Notes: generated from the letters alone by a model not told the origin. A DNA stretch of 24,084 nt from JBLHOS01 sp047623825 (GCA_047623825.1 JBLHOS010000049.1:1-24084), one strand, 5' to 3'. Shown: positions 7,974-15,810, numbered from the stretch's first letter. Made by a program: numbers and translations.

Positions 7974-8546
7974 ATGCTTGTGATACTGAAGAATACCAGC
8001 GAGCGTTACGGGCCGTTCACAAAGTTTTTCCACTGGTTGATCGTCGTCTTGTTCGCTTGGCAATACGTTAGTGGCAATATCATGACCGGGATGGAGCACG
8101 ATCAGGTCGTCGGTGGTTTGACGCAAAACAACTACTACAATTGGCATAAATCGATCGGCCTCGTAGCGCTCGCGATTGCCTCTTTGCGATTGCTGAACCG
8201 CTACATCGGGCAACTGCCAAATTGGGCGCCAACGCTGACGCCGCCTGAAAAGAAATTCATCCATCGCGCCGAACAGGTCCTTTATCTGGCGATGTTCGTC
8301 ATGCCGATCAGTGGCTACATCTACGTTATGGCCGGCGGTTTCGGTGTTTTGCTGTTCGGAGAATGGATGCTGCCTGACCCAATTGGCAAAATCGATACCC
8401 TCGCCTTTGCCGCCAAGTGGGTGCACATCGTCTCTGGCTTTGTTCTGGCGGCAGCAGTTTTGGGCCATTTATTCGTCGTCTTAAGACACCAGTTTGTGGT
8501 CAAAGACAGCTTGGTTCGTCGGATGCTGCCACAACGCAAGTCCTGA
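7974..8546 (+). CDS. Cytochrome b561 family membrane protein
   Basis: This 190-residue, four-helix, di-haem b-type cytochrome of the inner membrane passes electrons between quinones and other carriers. Helix 1 holds the haem histidine in KFFHWLIVVLFAWQY. Further histidines lie in NWHKSIGL, KWVHIVSG and LGHLFVVLRH, all in the positions usual for bacterial b561. The ATG at 7974 has AAGGA four bases upstream. Its stop lies nine bases from the stop of the convergent phosphatase gene at 8556. A second, clearly divergent b561 gene lies at 15232-15786, so the pterin-like cluster is flanked by two b561 genes. Confidence 0.9.
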   Translation: MLVILKNTSERYGPFTKFFHWLIVVLFAWQYVSGNIMTGMEHDQVVGGLTQNNYYNWHKSIGLVALAIASLRLLNRYIGQLPNWAPTLTPPEKKFIHRAEQVLYLAMFVMPISGYIYVMAGGFGVLLFGEWMLPDPIGKIDTLAFAAKWVHIVSGFVLAAAVLGHLFVVLRHQFVVKDSLVRRMLPQRKS

Positions 8547-8555
8547 TCTGGGCAC

Positions 8556-9392
8556 TCATTGGTCCAAGTTCAAATGCGCGTCTACCGCGTTATGCAACGC
8601 ACCGTTGCTGGCAAGAAATGAGCCTGATGAAAGGATACTGCGATCTGACCACAGAGGGGTGACGCGCCCGCCTGCCTCCTGCACCAGTAAGATCCCTGCT
8701 GCGATGTCCCACGGCCCCAGATTGCGCTCCCAATAACAATCAAACCGACCCGCTGCGACATAAGCCAGGTCAAGTGCCGCAGCACCCCAACGCCGAAGGC
8801 CAGCTGTGTGGGGCATGGTCGCATTGAGATCCTGCAAACTGTGCGGCAGATATGTGATGCGCCCACCTGCAGGAAGACCGGTCGCCATTAGGGCGCTGCT
8901 CAAGGGGACATCCCGACTGACCGCAATCGGATTGCCGTTCAGATATGCGCCCCCGCCACGTTCTGCTGAAAACAATTCGCGCTTTGCAGGGTCGAACACG
9001 ATGGCGGCAAGCGGTGTCTCGCCGTCACACAACGCGATCGACACAGCCCAGTGCGGCAAACCTTTGAGGAAGTTGACGGTGCCATCCAGCGGGTCAACGA
9101 TCCATCGCAACCCGGATGATCTGCCAGGTTCTGTACCTGTTTCCTCCCCCAGCCATCCGTAGTCCGGATATCTTTGCATTAGGTGGTTCGAAATAGTTTT
9201 CTCGGCCATCATGTCAGCGTCGCTCACAAAATCACCGGTAGTCTTTTCGGTGATCTTCAAGCTGCTGAGCCGATCGGCCGCTTGCAACAACCCTTGCCCG
9301 GCAAGACTAGCCGCCTGTGCCATAATGTGCAGAATATCTGAGGCTTCCGGGGGCAGGAATTTGACTGGGTCCATGCGCCTATCCATCTCCAT
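8556..9392 (-). CDS. Inositol monophosphatase family phosphatase
   Basis: This is a Mg2+/Li+-sensitive-type sugar, polyol or nucleotide phosphatase of up to 278 residues. Family motifs are intact: the metal-binding WLGEETGT (residues 80-87), IVDPLDGTVNF (98-108) and LGPWDIAAGILLVQEAGG near residue 225. The start is uncertain: ATG 9392 overlaps the stop of the preceding dehydrogenase (9379), and ATG 9386 and 9374 are alternatives. It is the last gene of the minus-strand pterin-like operon. Family members dephosphorylate inositol phosphates, PAP, histidinol phosphate or, in some organisms, the ribityl-pyrimidine phosphate of riboflavin synthesis. The last fits this context best, but that is inference. 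Confidence 0.9.
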   Translation of the reverse strand: MEMDRRMDPVKFLPPEASDILHIMAQAASLAGQGLLQAADRLSSLKITEKTTGDFVSDADMMAEKTISNHLMQRYPDYGWLGEETGTEPGRSSGLRWIVDPLDGTVNFLKGLPHWAVSIALCDGETPLAAIVFDPAKRELFSAERGGGAYLNGNPIAVSRDVPLSSALMATGLPAGGRITYLPHSLQDLNATMPHTAGLRRWGAAALDLAYVAAGRFDCYWERNLGPWDIAAGILLVQEAGGRVTPLWSDRSILSSGSFLASNGALHNAVDAHLNLDQ

Positions 9393-10353
9393 AGGTCACC
9401 CTATGGCATAGGGTGGACGGGCTCAGCAGAATGTCGCGATATTCGAAAGCAAGGGCCTCAAATGCTGTTTCCCCTGAGATCAAAACATCAAGGCAAGGAT
9501 CGGCTAACAGTGACAGTGCCTTCGTCAACCGACGCTGATAGGTCCATCGGGCGGCCTGCCGCGCCGGGATCCGCCCGACCTGAGAGCTGACCAACTGCAA
9601 CCGTCGTTGATGAAACCGCCCCCCAAGAGGGACCTCCACGTTGTGCGTGCCATACCAGCTGGCCTCGACAATTGTGGTTTCCATACCGGCAACAGAGATA
9701 GCAGTCTCAAGGCCCGCAGCGCTGGCAGATGCGTGTATGACAACATCGGCATCCTTGGCGGTGGCATTGGGTAATGCGAAATCGCAGCCAAGTACCTCTG
9801 CCAAGGCGCGCTTTGCGGGGTCAATATCAGTCATGATAACCTCGGTACCTGCAACCTTTGCCGCCAGATACCCAACCAGTGCGCCGACGACGCCACTGCC
9901 GACGACAACAACGCGGTCCCCAATATTTATCTGTGCATCCCACGTTATGTTCAGCGCAGTTTCCATATTCGCCGCAAGCACGGCACGACCGGGCGGAACA
10001 TCGGCAGGGACGGGAATTACCGCACTGTCTGGCACGCAAAACCTAGATTGATGGGGAAAGAGTGCAAAGACGATCTCGCCCGCCCGCCCCTGTGTCTCAA
10101 CTTGTCCGACGGCGGAATACCCATACTTGACTGGGAACGTGAACGATCCCTCCTGAAAGGGCGCGCGCATCGTGTCGTGTTGTTCAACTGGCACCTGACC
10201 ACGAAACACCAGCCGTTCTGTGCCGCGACTTATACCGGTAAAAAGCGTCCGAACCTCAAGCGATCCGGGCTGCATCTCTAGGGTGACGTCTTTGTATCCC
10301 GTCTGCTCTTGGTCCGTAATCCAAAAGGCCTGTGTCGTATGCGCCTGGGTCAT
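9379..10353 (-). CDS. MDR-family dehydrogenase lacking zinc ligands (BchC-like)
   Basis: This 324-residue medium-chain dehydrogenase/reductase has a GroES-like N-terminal half and a Rossmann fold with VVGSGVVGALVG (residues 150-161). The usual catalytic cysteine is serine (TGISRGTE, S42), as in BchC and related zinc-independent enzymes, and the structural four-cysteine lobe is absent. It probably oxidises or reduces a hydroxyl group on an unusual substrate with NAD(P). Its ATG (10353) overlaps the TGA of the cyclohydrolase remnant (10352-10350) in an ATGA junction, so translation was originally coupled. Its TAG overlaps the phosphatase start downstream. The substrate is unknown; position suggests a pyrimidine, pterin or side-chain alcohol. 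Confidence 0.85.
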   Translation of the reverse strand: MTQAHTTQAFWITDQEQTGYKDVTLEMQPGSLEVRTLFTGISRGTERLVFRGQVPVEQHDTMRAPFQEGSFTFPVKYGYSAVGQVETQGRAGEIVFALFPHQSRFCVPDSAVIPVPADVPPGRAVLAANMETALNITWDAQINIGDRVVVVGSGVVGALVGYLAAKVAGTEVIMTDIDPAKRALAEVLGCDFALPNATAKDADVVIHASASAAGLETAISVAGMETTIVEASWYGTHNVEVPLGGRFHQRRLQLVSSQVGRIPARQAARWTYQRRLTKALSLLADPCLDVLISGETAFEALAFEYRDILLSPSTLCHRVTYGDG

Positions 10354-10625
10354 AAAAAATGACCTGACTTCAGCACTTTAAACGCCAAATAATTTCGGTT
10401 GTGCACATCTCGCGCCACACGCACAGGTACTTGTTCGGTTATGATGATCCCGTTGGCCTTGAATGTCTCTACCTTGGCGGCCTTATTCGTTAGCAGCCTG
10501 ATTGCGTCAAACTGCGCCGCAATACGTAGATCTCCAGTAACCCGCGCTATGTGCTCACGCGGTTTCGAAGAAAGGCAATTCGCGCCAGCTTTCCTATTCA
10601 ATTTTTTGTCCTTCTCGACGGGCAT
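10350..10625 (-). pseudogene. GTP cyclohydrolase II reduced by an internal deletion
   Basis: This 91-residue ORF joins the two ends of a RibA-type GTP cyclohydrolase II. Residues 22-35 (PREHIARVTGDLRI) resemble the N-terminus of alphaproteobacterial RibA proteins, which continue as a GxPVVL segment. From AAQFDAIRLLTNKAAKVETF onward the C-terminus is typical (RLLTNNPxKVE, then HNRNYLAFKVLKSGHFL). Everything between is missing: the zinc-binding cysteines, the GTP-binding RxGEGR-type region and the catalytic core. The original ATGA junction with the dehydrogenase is kept. It cannot hydrolyse GTP. The start is unclear: ATG 10625 or an in-frame TTG preceded by AAGGA. It may still be translated as a coupling peptide. 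Confidence 0.75.
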
Positions 10626-10655
10626 AGGCCTTTTGAATTTTGGATGTAGCCGGGG

Positions 10656-11465
10656 TTAAGCATCCAATGCGCTCAGGTCACCGATTTCCGGTACTGGCGT
10701 TTTGGTCGTGAGCAAACAATCAAACAGAATATCTGAACCAAGATCATAAACCTTCGTATCCGGGCGTCGGGCTGCCGCAAGCTCCCCAACCGGTGATGTC
10801 GTCAGCGATTGGGGCCCCGACCCGATCAAGAGAGGTGCAACAGCAATATGAAGCCGGTTCAAAAGATCCGCCTGAAGGAATTGGGCAATTGTGATTCCGC
10901 CTCCTTCAATCAAGATGCGTTTGAAGCCGTGCCCAACAAGTGCGGCGATGATCGCCTTGGGACAGATCCAGTCTGACCGGGACAAGGTGATCGTTTCGAC
11001 ACCAGTTGGACGTTCTTGCTCTACCGTCTGGATGACGATCCGGCGTACCGAGCCATCATGCAGAAGTTGTGCAGTGTTCGGCAAGCGGCCATCAGGGTCA
11101 ATAACCACCCGTGCCGGGCTTTGGCCATCTGCCAACCGAACGGTGAGCCGGGGATTATCTTGCAGTGCAGTCTTGACCCCGATCACGACTACGTCGGCCA
11201 GTGCGCGCAACCGATGCAAATGAGCCAGCCCGTCTTTGCCTGAAATATCTTGGGCATCGCCTGTTTCGGTCGCGATGCGACCATCCAAAGATTGGCCGAT
11301 TTGTGCAAAGACCAGTATGTCATCGCTCTGCGCTGCCAAGTCACCATAAAGGGTAAGAGATTGCTCTTCACCTTTGGTCCAGTCGACCGGCGACAGCTGC
11401 GCATTTCCAGCTTTTACAGCCAGCAGCCTTTTCCATACTCTCTCCGTTACGTCGACCTGCTGCAC
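10656..11465 (-). CDS. Stand-alone RibD-type pyrimidine reductase
   Basis: This 269-residue protein is the C-terminal reductase domain of RibD without the zinc deaminase domain. Visible motifs are QSLDGRIA (58-65), ADVVVIG (90-96), DNPRLTVR (103-110), a VIDPDGRLP segment and LIEGGG near residue 200, as in the RibD/MJ0671/dihydrofolate-reductase-like fold. These enzymes use NADPH to reduce the ribose of the GTP cyclohydrolase II product to a ribityl chain. Lacking a deaminase, it would act before deamination, as in archaea and fungi. The GTG at 11465 is chosen because AAGGAG lies six bases upstream; GTG codons at 11483 and 11486 are in frame. It sits just before the cyclohydrolase remnant, which matches the pathway order. 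Confidence 0.88.
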   Translation of the reverse strand: MQQVDVTERVWKRLLAVKAGNAQLSPVDWTKGEEQSLTLYGDLAAQSDDILVFAQIGQSLDGRIATETGDAQDISGKDGLAHLHRLRALADVVVIGVKTALQDNPRLTVRLADGQSPARVVIDPDGRLPNTAQLLHDGSVRRIVIQTVEQERPTGVETITLSRSDWICPKAIIAALVGHGFKRILIEGGGITIAQFLQADLLNRLHIAVAPLLIGSGPQSLTTSPVGELAAARRPDTKVYDLGSDILFDCLLTTKTPVPEIGDLSALDA

Positions 11466-11566
11466 TCTATTCTCCTTACTCACCACTGCTCATTCCGAAA
11501 CCACACTGCAACTGCCTGTTCCCACGATCGCTTACTGTAAGCCATGCGAACCGGGAATTGGTTCCT

Positions 11567-12337
11567 TTAATTCGGCCTTCGCGGGACCGCCAAAAGGTCC
11601 GTATGCCCGATGATTGCTTTTGAGTGCGTAACATTGGCGCTTCGTTTCTGGGCCCAGTCCACGGCAAGGGGGTTATCGATTTGCCGTGCCGCCTCACCAA
11701 TGCCTATGATCAATTGCCTGTGTAGGTCCGCCTGCTCGGACCCAAGCTGCCATGGGCTGTCCGACAAGGTCACATCAAATCCGTTTTCTGACAAGATCTG
11801 TGACGTGAGATGTCCCGAAAGTGGGCCCATCGCCGCTCCAATGCCTTTATCGGTTTGTTGGTGCGCGTTGAAGGACCGTGTGATCGCCTCATCCGCCTCA
11901 AATGTCGGCGACCATTGCATGACCCCATCATAATTCAACGCAGCATAGAATGGGATCGCAGCTTCGCTCAGACGCGCCGCCAGCCGGCACATCCAATCAT
12001 GCGGCATCAAATCAAGCAGGGCAGATGCGGTGACCAACGTCACACCGTCGAGTGGAAGATCGTCGATATCGCGCAAGTTCATAACGGTGCATTCCGAACT
12101 TGGGTGCCGTGTATGTGCGACGTCGAGCAGACCAGCATCGCCGTCTATGAACCGCCATGTCCATGCCGCGCAGGCGTCATCGACAAACGCCCGCGCGGTA
12201 GACCCGGTCCCGCTGCCCAGATCAAGCACGACGGCATTCTCACCAGCAGCCGCGATCACCCGCCACAGCAAGGTGATATCGCGTGCGGCCAGATCGGCTG
12301 GTTCTCTTAGTGCCAACCAGTCCTGTGAGAACGACAT
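11567..12337 (-). CDS. Class I SAM-dependent methyltransferase
   Basis: This 256-residue methyltransferase has the SAM-binding motif I VLDLGSGTGSTAR (about residues 38-50), an acidic motif II (WRFIDGDAGLL), and a motif IV-like LVTASALLDLMP. The later part has the YDGVMQWSP and FNAHQQTDKG stretches, without a recognised substrate class. ATG 12337 starts one base after the stop of the PTPS gene (12341-12339), so translation is probably coupled; ATG 12355 is an alternative that would overlap it. About 100 bases separate its end from the reductase. Context suggests that it methylates a pterin or pyrimidine intermediate, but nothing in the sequence fixes the substrate. Confidence 0.85.
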   Translation of the reverse strand: MSFSQDWLALREPADLAARDITLLWRVIAAAGENAVVLDLGSGTGSTARAFVDDACAAWTWRFIDGDAGLLDVAHTRHPSSECTVMNLRDIDDLPLDGVTLVTASALLDLMPHDWMCRLAARLSEAAIPFYAALNYDGVMQWSPTFEADEAITRSFNAHQQTDKGIGAAMGPLSGHLTSQILSENGFDVTLSDSPWQLGSEQADLHRQLIIGIGEAARQIDNPLAVDWAQKRSANVTHSKAIIGHTDLLAVPRRPN

Positions 12338-12338
12338 G

Positions 12339-12734
12339 CTAGATATCCGCCTCATACCAGCCGCGCGCTAGATGGCTTTCTTCAAGTGACACCTTGATGC
12401 GGCGCACACGACCGCCGCCGCCCAACCCTGTCGTCTGAACGGCCTCTCGCAACTGTTGCCAGATGTAGTGACATAAGAATTCGGTCGTGGTGATTTTGCC
12501 TTTGAAGGCAGGCACCTCGTCAAGATTGGCATATTTTAAGGGACCAAGCGCCTGTGCAAGGGCATCGGTCGCCAAACCAATATCCACAACAAGGCCGTTT
12601 TCGTCCAAATCCTCGGTGAAAAATGCGGCATCGACCACAAAGGTCGCGCCATGCATGCCTTGGGCAGGTCCAAATACCGGTGACGGCAAGGAATGGGCGA
12701 TCATCACATGATCGCGGACTTCAACAGCAAACAT
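12339..12734 (-). CDS. 6-pyruvoyl-tetrahydropterin synthase / QueD homologue with altered active site
   Basis: This 131-residue T-fold protein starts at ATG 12734 (GGAGA seven bases upstream); an ORF extension to 12893 runs through the promoter region and is not used. Compared with E. coli QueD, H14 and H28 keep two of three zinc ligands (AHSLP, GMHGA), but the third is A30. The catalytic Cys aligns with A24, and the Asp-His dyad in LDHHYLND is replaced (LKYANLDEVP). The pterin-anchoring part is kept: TTTEFLCHYIW and the late glutamate in SLEESH. It may bind a pterin- or pyrimidine-like ligand, with chemistry unlike QueD. It is the first gene of the minus-strand operon. Confidence 0.85.
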   Translation of the reverse strand: MFAVEVRDHVMIAHSLPSPVFGPAQGMHGATFVVDAAFFTEDLDENGLVVDIGLATDALAQALGPLKYANLDEVPAFKGKITTTEFLCHYIWQQLREAVQTTGLGGGGRVRRIKVSLEESHLARGWYEADI

Positions 12735-12895
12735 GCGGGTCTCCAATTGTTTGATTTGATTTAAGCATTGCTCGATATTTTTCCTTCTGTATTTCCCGAT
12801 ACACCATAGCAGAGTATACTTGCTACGCACTGTTTGAACCCTGACGAAATCCAAGTGGTACTTTGATTGATCATAGGTCCAAAGGCCCAACAATC
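12735..12895. promoter_or_regulatory. Divergent promoter region between the PTPS and EEP genes
   Basis: These 160 bases hold the start of both arms. AGTATACT near 12812-12819 is a palindromic -10-like element readable on either strand, and AT-rich DNA covers 12745-12790. No convincing -35 box or operator was found, so the promoter assignment rests mainly on gene orientation. Confidence 0.4.
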
Positions 12896-13651
12896 ATGGC
12901 AAATAAAATGACAAATGAGGCCGCGACCTTTTCCTGCATCACTTGGAACATCCACCGATGCCGCGGCAATGACGGACGCGTGGATCCTGCACGCATCGTG
13001 CAGGTGTTGGCCGACGAGGTCTGGTCGGATGGTATAGATGCGCTCATCCTTCAGGAAGCTGATGAAGAGTGTCCGCCGCATGCTGGCATTCTTGATGTCG
13101 CTGCTATCGAAGGTGTGACTGGCCTGCGCTATGCCCACAGCCCGGTGCAGCGAAGATGGTCCGCGTCTAGTCATGGTTTTTTAGGGGTCGTCATGTTTCT
13201 GAACCCCTCTTACACGCTCAAAGCGATGCACCTTCTTGATCTGCCGGGGCGGTGTCATCGTGGTGCTGTCATCGCTGACCTTGCGCAGGGCAATCAGAGC
13301 TTTCGTCTGATCGGTACCCATCTTTCCTTGTGGCAGGGTCTGAGATGGGCCCAGTTGCGCACGATCAGTCAACATATGTTCCGCATGGAGCCCTGCCCGA
13401 CAGTGCTGGTAGGTGATCTGAACGAGTGGCGCCCATGGGGCGGGCTGGCCCTGTCGCCGCGCCTGCTTGGCACTAAGTTCAGTGGACCGGCTAGGGCGAC
13501 TTTCCCAATCTCGCGCCCCGTTTTGCCGCTGGACCGCGTGCTGGCAACCGAGCCTGCGCAGGTCAGATCGACGAGCGTCCTTGATGGACCGGGCATTCGC
13601 ATCGCATCCGATCATCGACCTCTCTTTGCGCAGGTCGACCTGACGCATTGA
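12896..13651 (+). CDS. Endonuclease/exonuclease/phosphatase (EEP) family hydrolase
   Basis: This 251-residue Mg2+-dependent phosphodiesterase or phosphatase shows all EEP-fold signatures. They are CITWNIHRCRG (N18), LILQEAD (metal-binding E54), IGTHLS, VGDLNEW (catalytic Asp and Asn), LPLDRVL and the C-terminal ASDHRPL (general-base His). Members cleave DNA, inositol phosphates, sphingomyelin or other phosphodiesters. The product has no signal peptide. ATG 12896 is preferred (AAGG ten bases upstream); a TTG at 12863 would add 11 residues. It is divergent from the PTPS operon. In this setting it could act on a phosphodiester in a phospholipid-like or nucleotide-like intermediate, which is inference. 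Confidence 0.88.
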   Translation: MANKMTNEAATFSCITWNIHRCRGNDGRVDPARIVQVLADEVWSDGIDALILQEADEECPPHAGILDVAAIEGVTGLRYAHSPVQRRWSASSHGFLGVVMFLNPSYTLKAMHLLDLPGRCHRGAVIADLAQGNQSFRLIGTHLSLWQGLRWAQLRTISQHMFRMEPCPTVLVGDLNEWRPWGGLALSPRLLGTKFSGPARATFPISRPVLPLDRVLATEPAQVRSTSVLDGPGIRIASDHRPLFAQVDLTH

Positions 13652-13689
13652 TGTCTACTGACGCCATATGCCCATCACTCACCTTTGTC

Positions 13690-14454
13690 ACGAGCGGGGT
13701 CCATCTGCGCAACCAGACCGGGCTTAGTGGAGCTCCATCTGCCGCCCTGAGACTAAGACGGATTTTAGAAGTCTGCTGGGTGCTGGGTGAAAAAACAGGC
13801 CTGTAAGTCGCGCGAGGTCCTGATCCGGCAGCATAAATATGCTGGCGCCTGTAGTTTTTCAGCCTTTGCTAACCGACAGGTTAAAAGTCACATCTTCGGC
13901 GTGAGTTGCCACCTCGACGACATATCTGAGATAACCGTGCTGGTCATGTTCCCGACCGCGGCTTTCCTGCAAAAAGGCAGGCACGTGACCCACATCCGGC
14001 TGGTCGCAGGTCCGTGTCAGGCAGAGGCGAACGGATATTCCTGCCCGGTGACCGACACCTCTTGCGATTTCAAGAACGCGACGATGTTGTCCATAAATTC
14101 ATCGCCGCTTGGGATCTCAACCAACATCACAGCAACAGCACCCCACGTCCCTTGCGGTTCGATCTTGGCCGATGGATGATCGTTATATTGGGCTTTGGGG
14201 GCTTGAAAACTTTCAAAATTCTGCGTCGTGTGATAGAGACTAAAAAGTTTTAACGATGTGTCTAAAAAAGCTTATACCTCCACCTGCTGCGGATTCGCGA
14301 TGGGCCGCCATCGATGTTCGCGCGCACCATTTTGTATCACTAGACCAGTGCTGTCATGGACACGCGGTCGAAAATCGTCAGACACGACAGATAACATCGG
14401 CCCCTTCAAATACATTGAAGTCAACGGCGCGGTGCGTTGGTTTTTGCCAGACTG
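13690..14454 (-). pseudogene. opgG: Remnant of opgG/opgD (periplasmic glucan biosynthesis protein), C-terminal half
   Basis: The minus strand reads as the C-terminal part of an OpgG/OpgD protein. In order: APLTSMYL, DDFRPRVHDSTGLVIQNG, WRPIANPQQVEV, NFESFQAPKAQYNDHPSAK, IEPQGTWGAVAVMLVEIPSG, DEFMDNIVAF and, near the end, SLRAADGAPLSPVWLRRWTP. These match the family's DDFRPxVHDSDGL, VEPxGxWGxGxVxLVEIP, DNIVAFW and WLYRWT signatures. Stops interrupt it at 14272-14274 (TAA) and 14017-14019 (TGA), after which two frame changes are needed. It is in frame with the opgH remnant upstream, which implies a deletion across the opgH-opgG boundary. Intact OpgG works in the periplasm on osmoregulated glucan backbones. 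Confidence 0.75.
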
Positions 14455-15213
14455 CCGCTGTACTTGGATCAGTCCAATGCCGTCCTGCCCTAAACTGGGC
14501 TTGGCCCGTCGCTAAAGCCGCCAGATCATCTTTTTGATGCTGGTCGCAGTCATCTTGCTGTCGTCATCCTTCACAGCCGTATTGTCGAACTGTTCCCCAT
14601 AGACGTTCAACCAAAAGGCAATGTTTCCGGGCTTTCTATCGGTATTTTTCTCTCGGCGGCGATAGGTGATCAGTCCGGCATTGATCAGGCGGCGCAGCAC
14701 TTTTTGGTCGCGACTGAGGCCAAGCTTGCCCGATGTTTTCGAAATCACAATGACTTATGTGCTGCTGTGAAGATCAGCCCGCGACACGATGTTCGTGATG
14801 CTGGACTGATCTTCAGCAAGTGGTGTGCGCGCTTCACCGCAGATTGTGACCAAAACTGCAGTCATCGTGCATGGTTACAACGAGACAGGCGGAGCCAAAG
14901 TGCGGTCGGCCAGTGAACAGGGCCCGCGGATCGCCGTCGCAGCACCCCTGGAAATCCAGACTATATTGCCTAGAATAAGTGCCAATATCAGCACCGCTGC
15001 AACGTTCCATTGACCCACAGACACAACAAACGTCAGAAAAACGACAAGCGTCGGAACAGACGCATGCCCTTCGGTAGGCAGTATGAACTTATGCTCATTC
15101 GACAAATGTTCTGCAACGGACACATGTCGTTCCTTCAACATTCTGACCCAATCCACAACTGTGTTGGACGCAGCGCTGAGCGCCTTTTCAAATGGCCCCA
15201 GCGAGCTGGCCAA
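14455..15213 (-). pseudogene. opgH: Remnant of opgH (glucan glucosyltransferase), N-terminal part
   Basis: A single frame runs from 15213 with in-frame stops at 14875-14877, 14755-14757 and 14512-14514. It holds a pair of membrane segments (VPTLVVFLTFVVSV and VLILALILGNIVWIS), then MTAVLVTICGEARTP, LHSST-stop-VIVISKTSG, LITYRRREKNTDRKPGNIAF and DDDSKMTATS, ending KPSLGQDGIGLI. These correspond to OpgH's TALVMPxxNED, FVLSDT, YRRRxKNxxRKxGNIAD, LDADSxM and LGLxQxGIxLxP. The glycosyltransferase half after this point is deleted. It begins 18 bases after the b561 stop. OpgH is the inner-membrane glucosyltransferase that makes the beta-1,2-glucan backbone. Confidence 0.75.
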
Positions 15214-15231
15214 TCCAAATTTGGAACGGTC

Positions 15232-15786
15232 TTACGTCCCTTTTCCAACAGGTGGCCACATGCGGGAAAACACGCCATCCTTACGCACAAGCCCGTGAAA
15301 GCACGCGGCCCCAATATGCATCAACACAAAAGCTGCGACTGCATAAGCCCCGTAGAAATGAACGTTCTTTGCCGCCTCTGCCAGTGCGTCCGACCGCAAG
15401 ACCAAAGCGGGTATCCCAAGTGCGTCCAAACTTTCGATCGGAAACCCACCGGCTTTGACGCGGATGTAGCCCGCCAGCGGCATAATCAAGAGCAGTCCAT
15501 AAAGCGCGATATGGGTTAGTTGGGCCGCTAATTCCTGCACTCGTGCCAACTTAACCGGTTGCAGACTGGGCGGATTGCGCCACCTGTTAAACAGGCGGAC
15601 GAAGATCAAGATCAGCAACAGTACCCCGACGTTTTTGTGGGCGATGAACAGAAAGTTCTGCAAGCCTCTGCTGATCCCGTCTTGAACCATGACGAACCCC
15701 ACTGGGATCATACCAAGAACCAAAAGCGCCATCACCCAATGGATCAGACGGGATGCCACGTTGTATCTTTTGGTTGTCGACGTCAT
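15232..15786 (-). CDS. Cytochrome b561 family membrane protein (second copy)
   Basis: This 184-residue four-helix b-type cytochrome carries haem histidines in RLIHWVMALLVLG, FIAHKNVGVLLL, LTHIALYGLLL and VHFYGAYAVAAFVLMH. The ATG at 15786 has AGGAG eight bases upstream; a longer frame to 15894 would overlap the divergent gene. It is quite different in sequence from the b561 at 7974, so it is not a recent duplicate. Downstream lies the opgH remnant, with which it may once have shared a transcript. It diverges from the CDP-alcohol phosphatidyltransferase operon across about 90 bases. Its role is probably quinol-linked electron transfer; the partner is unknown. Confidence 0.9.
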   Translation of the reverse strand: MTSTTKRYNVASRLIHWVMALLVLGMIPVGFVMVQDGISRGLQNFLFIAHKNVGVLLLILIFVRLFNRWRNPPSLQPVKLARVQELAAQLTHIALYGLLLIMPLAGYIRVKAGGFPIESLDALGIPALVLRSDALAEAAKNVHFYGAYAVAAFVLMHIGAACFHGLVRKDGVFSRMWPPVGKGT

Positions 15787-15810
15787 GTCAGCAGCTCCTA
15801 TATCGTTACA

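Noticed and set aside
13651..13806. 51-residue ORF overlapping the EEP stop by TGATG, considered as a coupled gene
   Set aside because: The DNA reads on the other strand as the end of the opgG remnant (WLRRWTP), so the overlap is probably fortuitous.
13787..14179. 130-residue plus-strand frame
   Set aside because: Antisense to the opgG remnant and without a recognisable domain.
14875..15213. 112-residue minus-strand frame, first considered as a small two-helix membrane protein (DUF4342-like)
   Set aside because: Reading through its stop in the same frame gives OpgH motifs, so it is the start of the opgH remnant.
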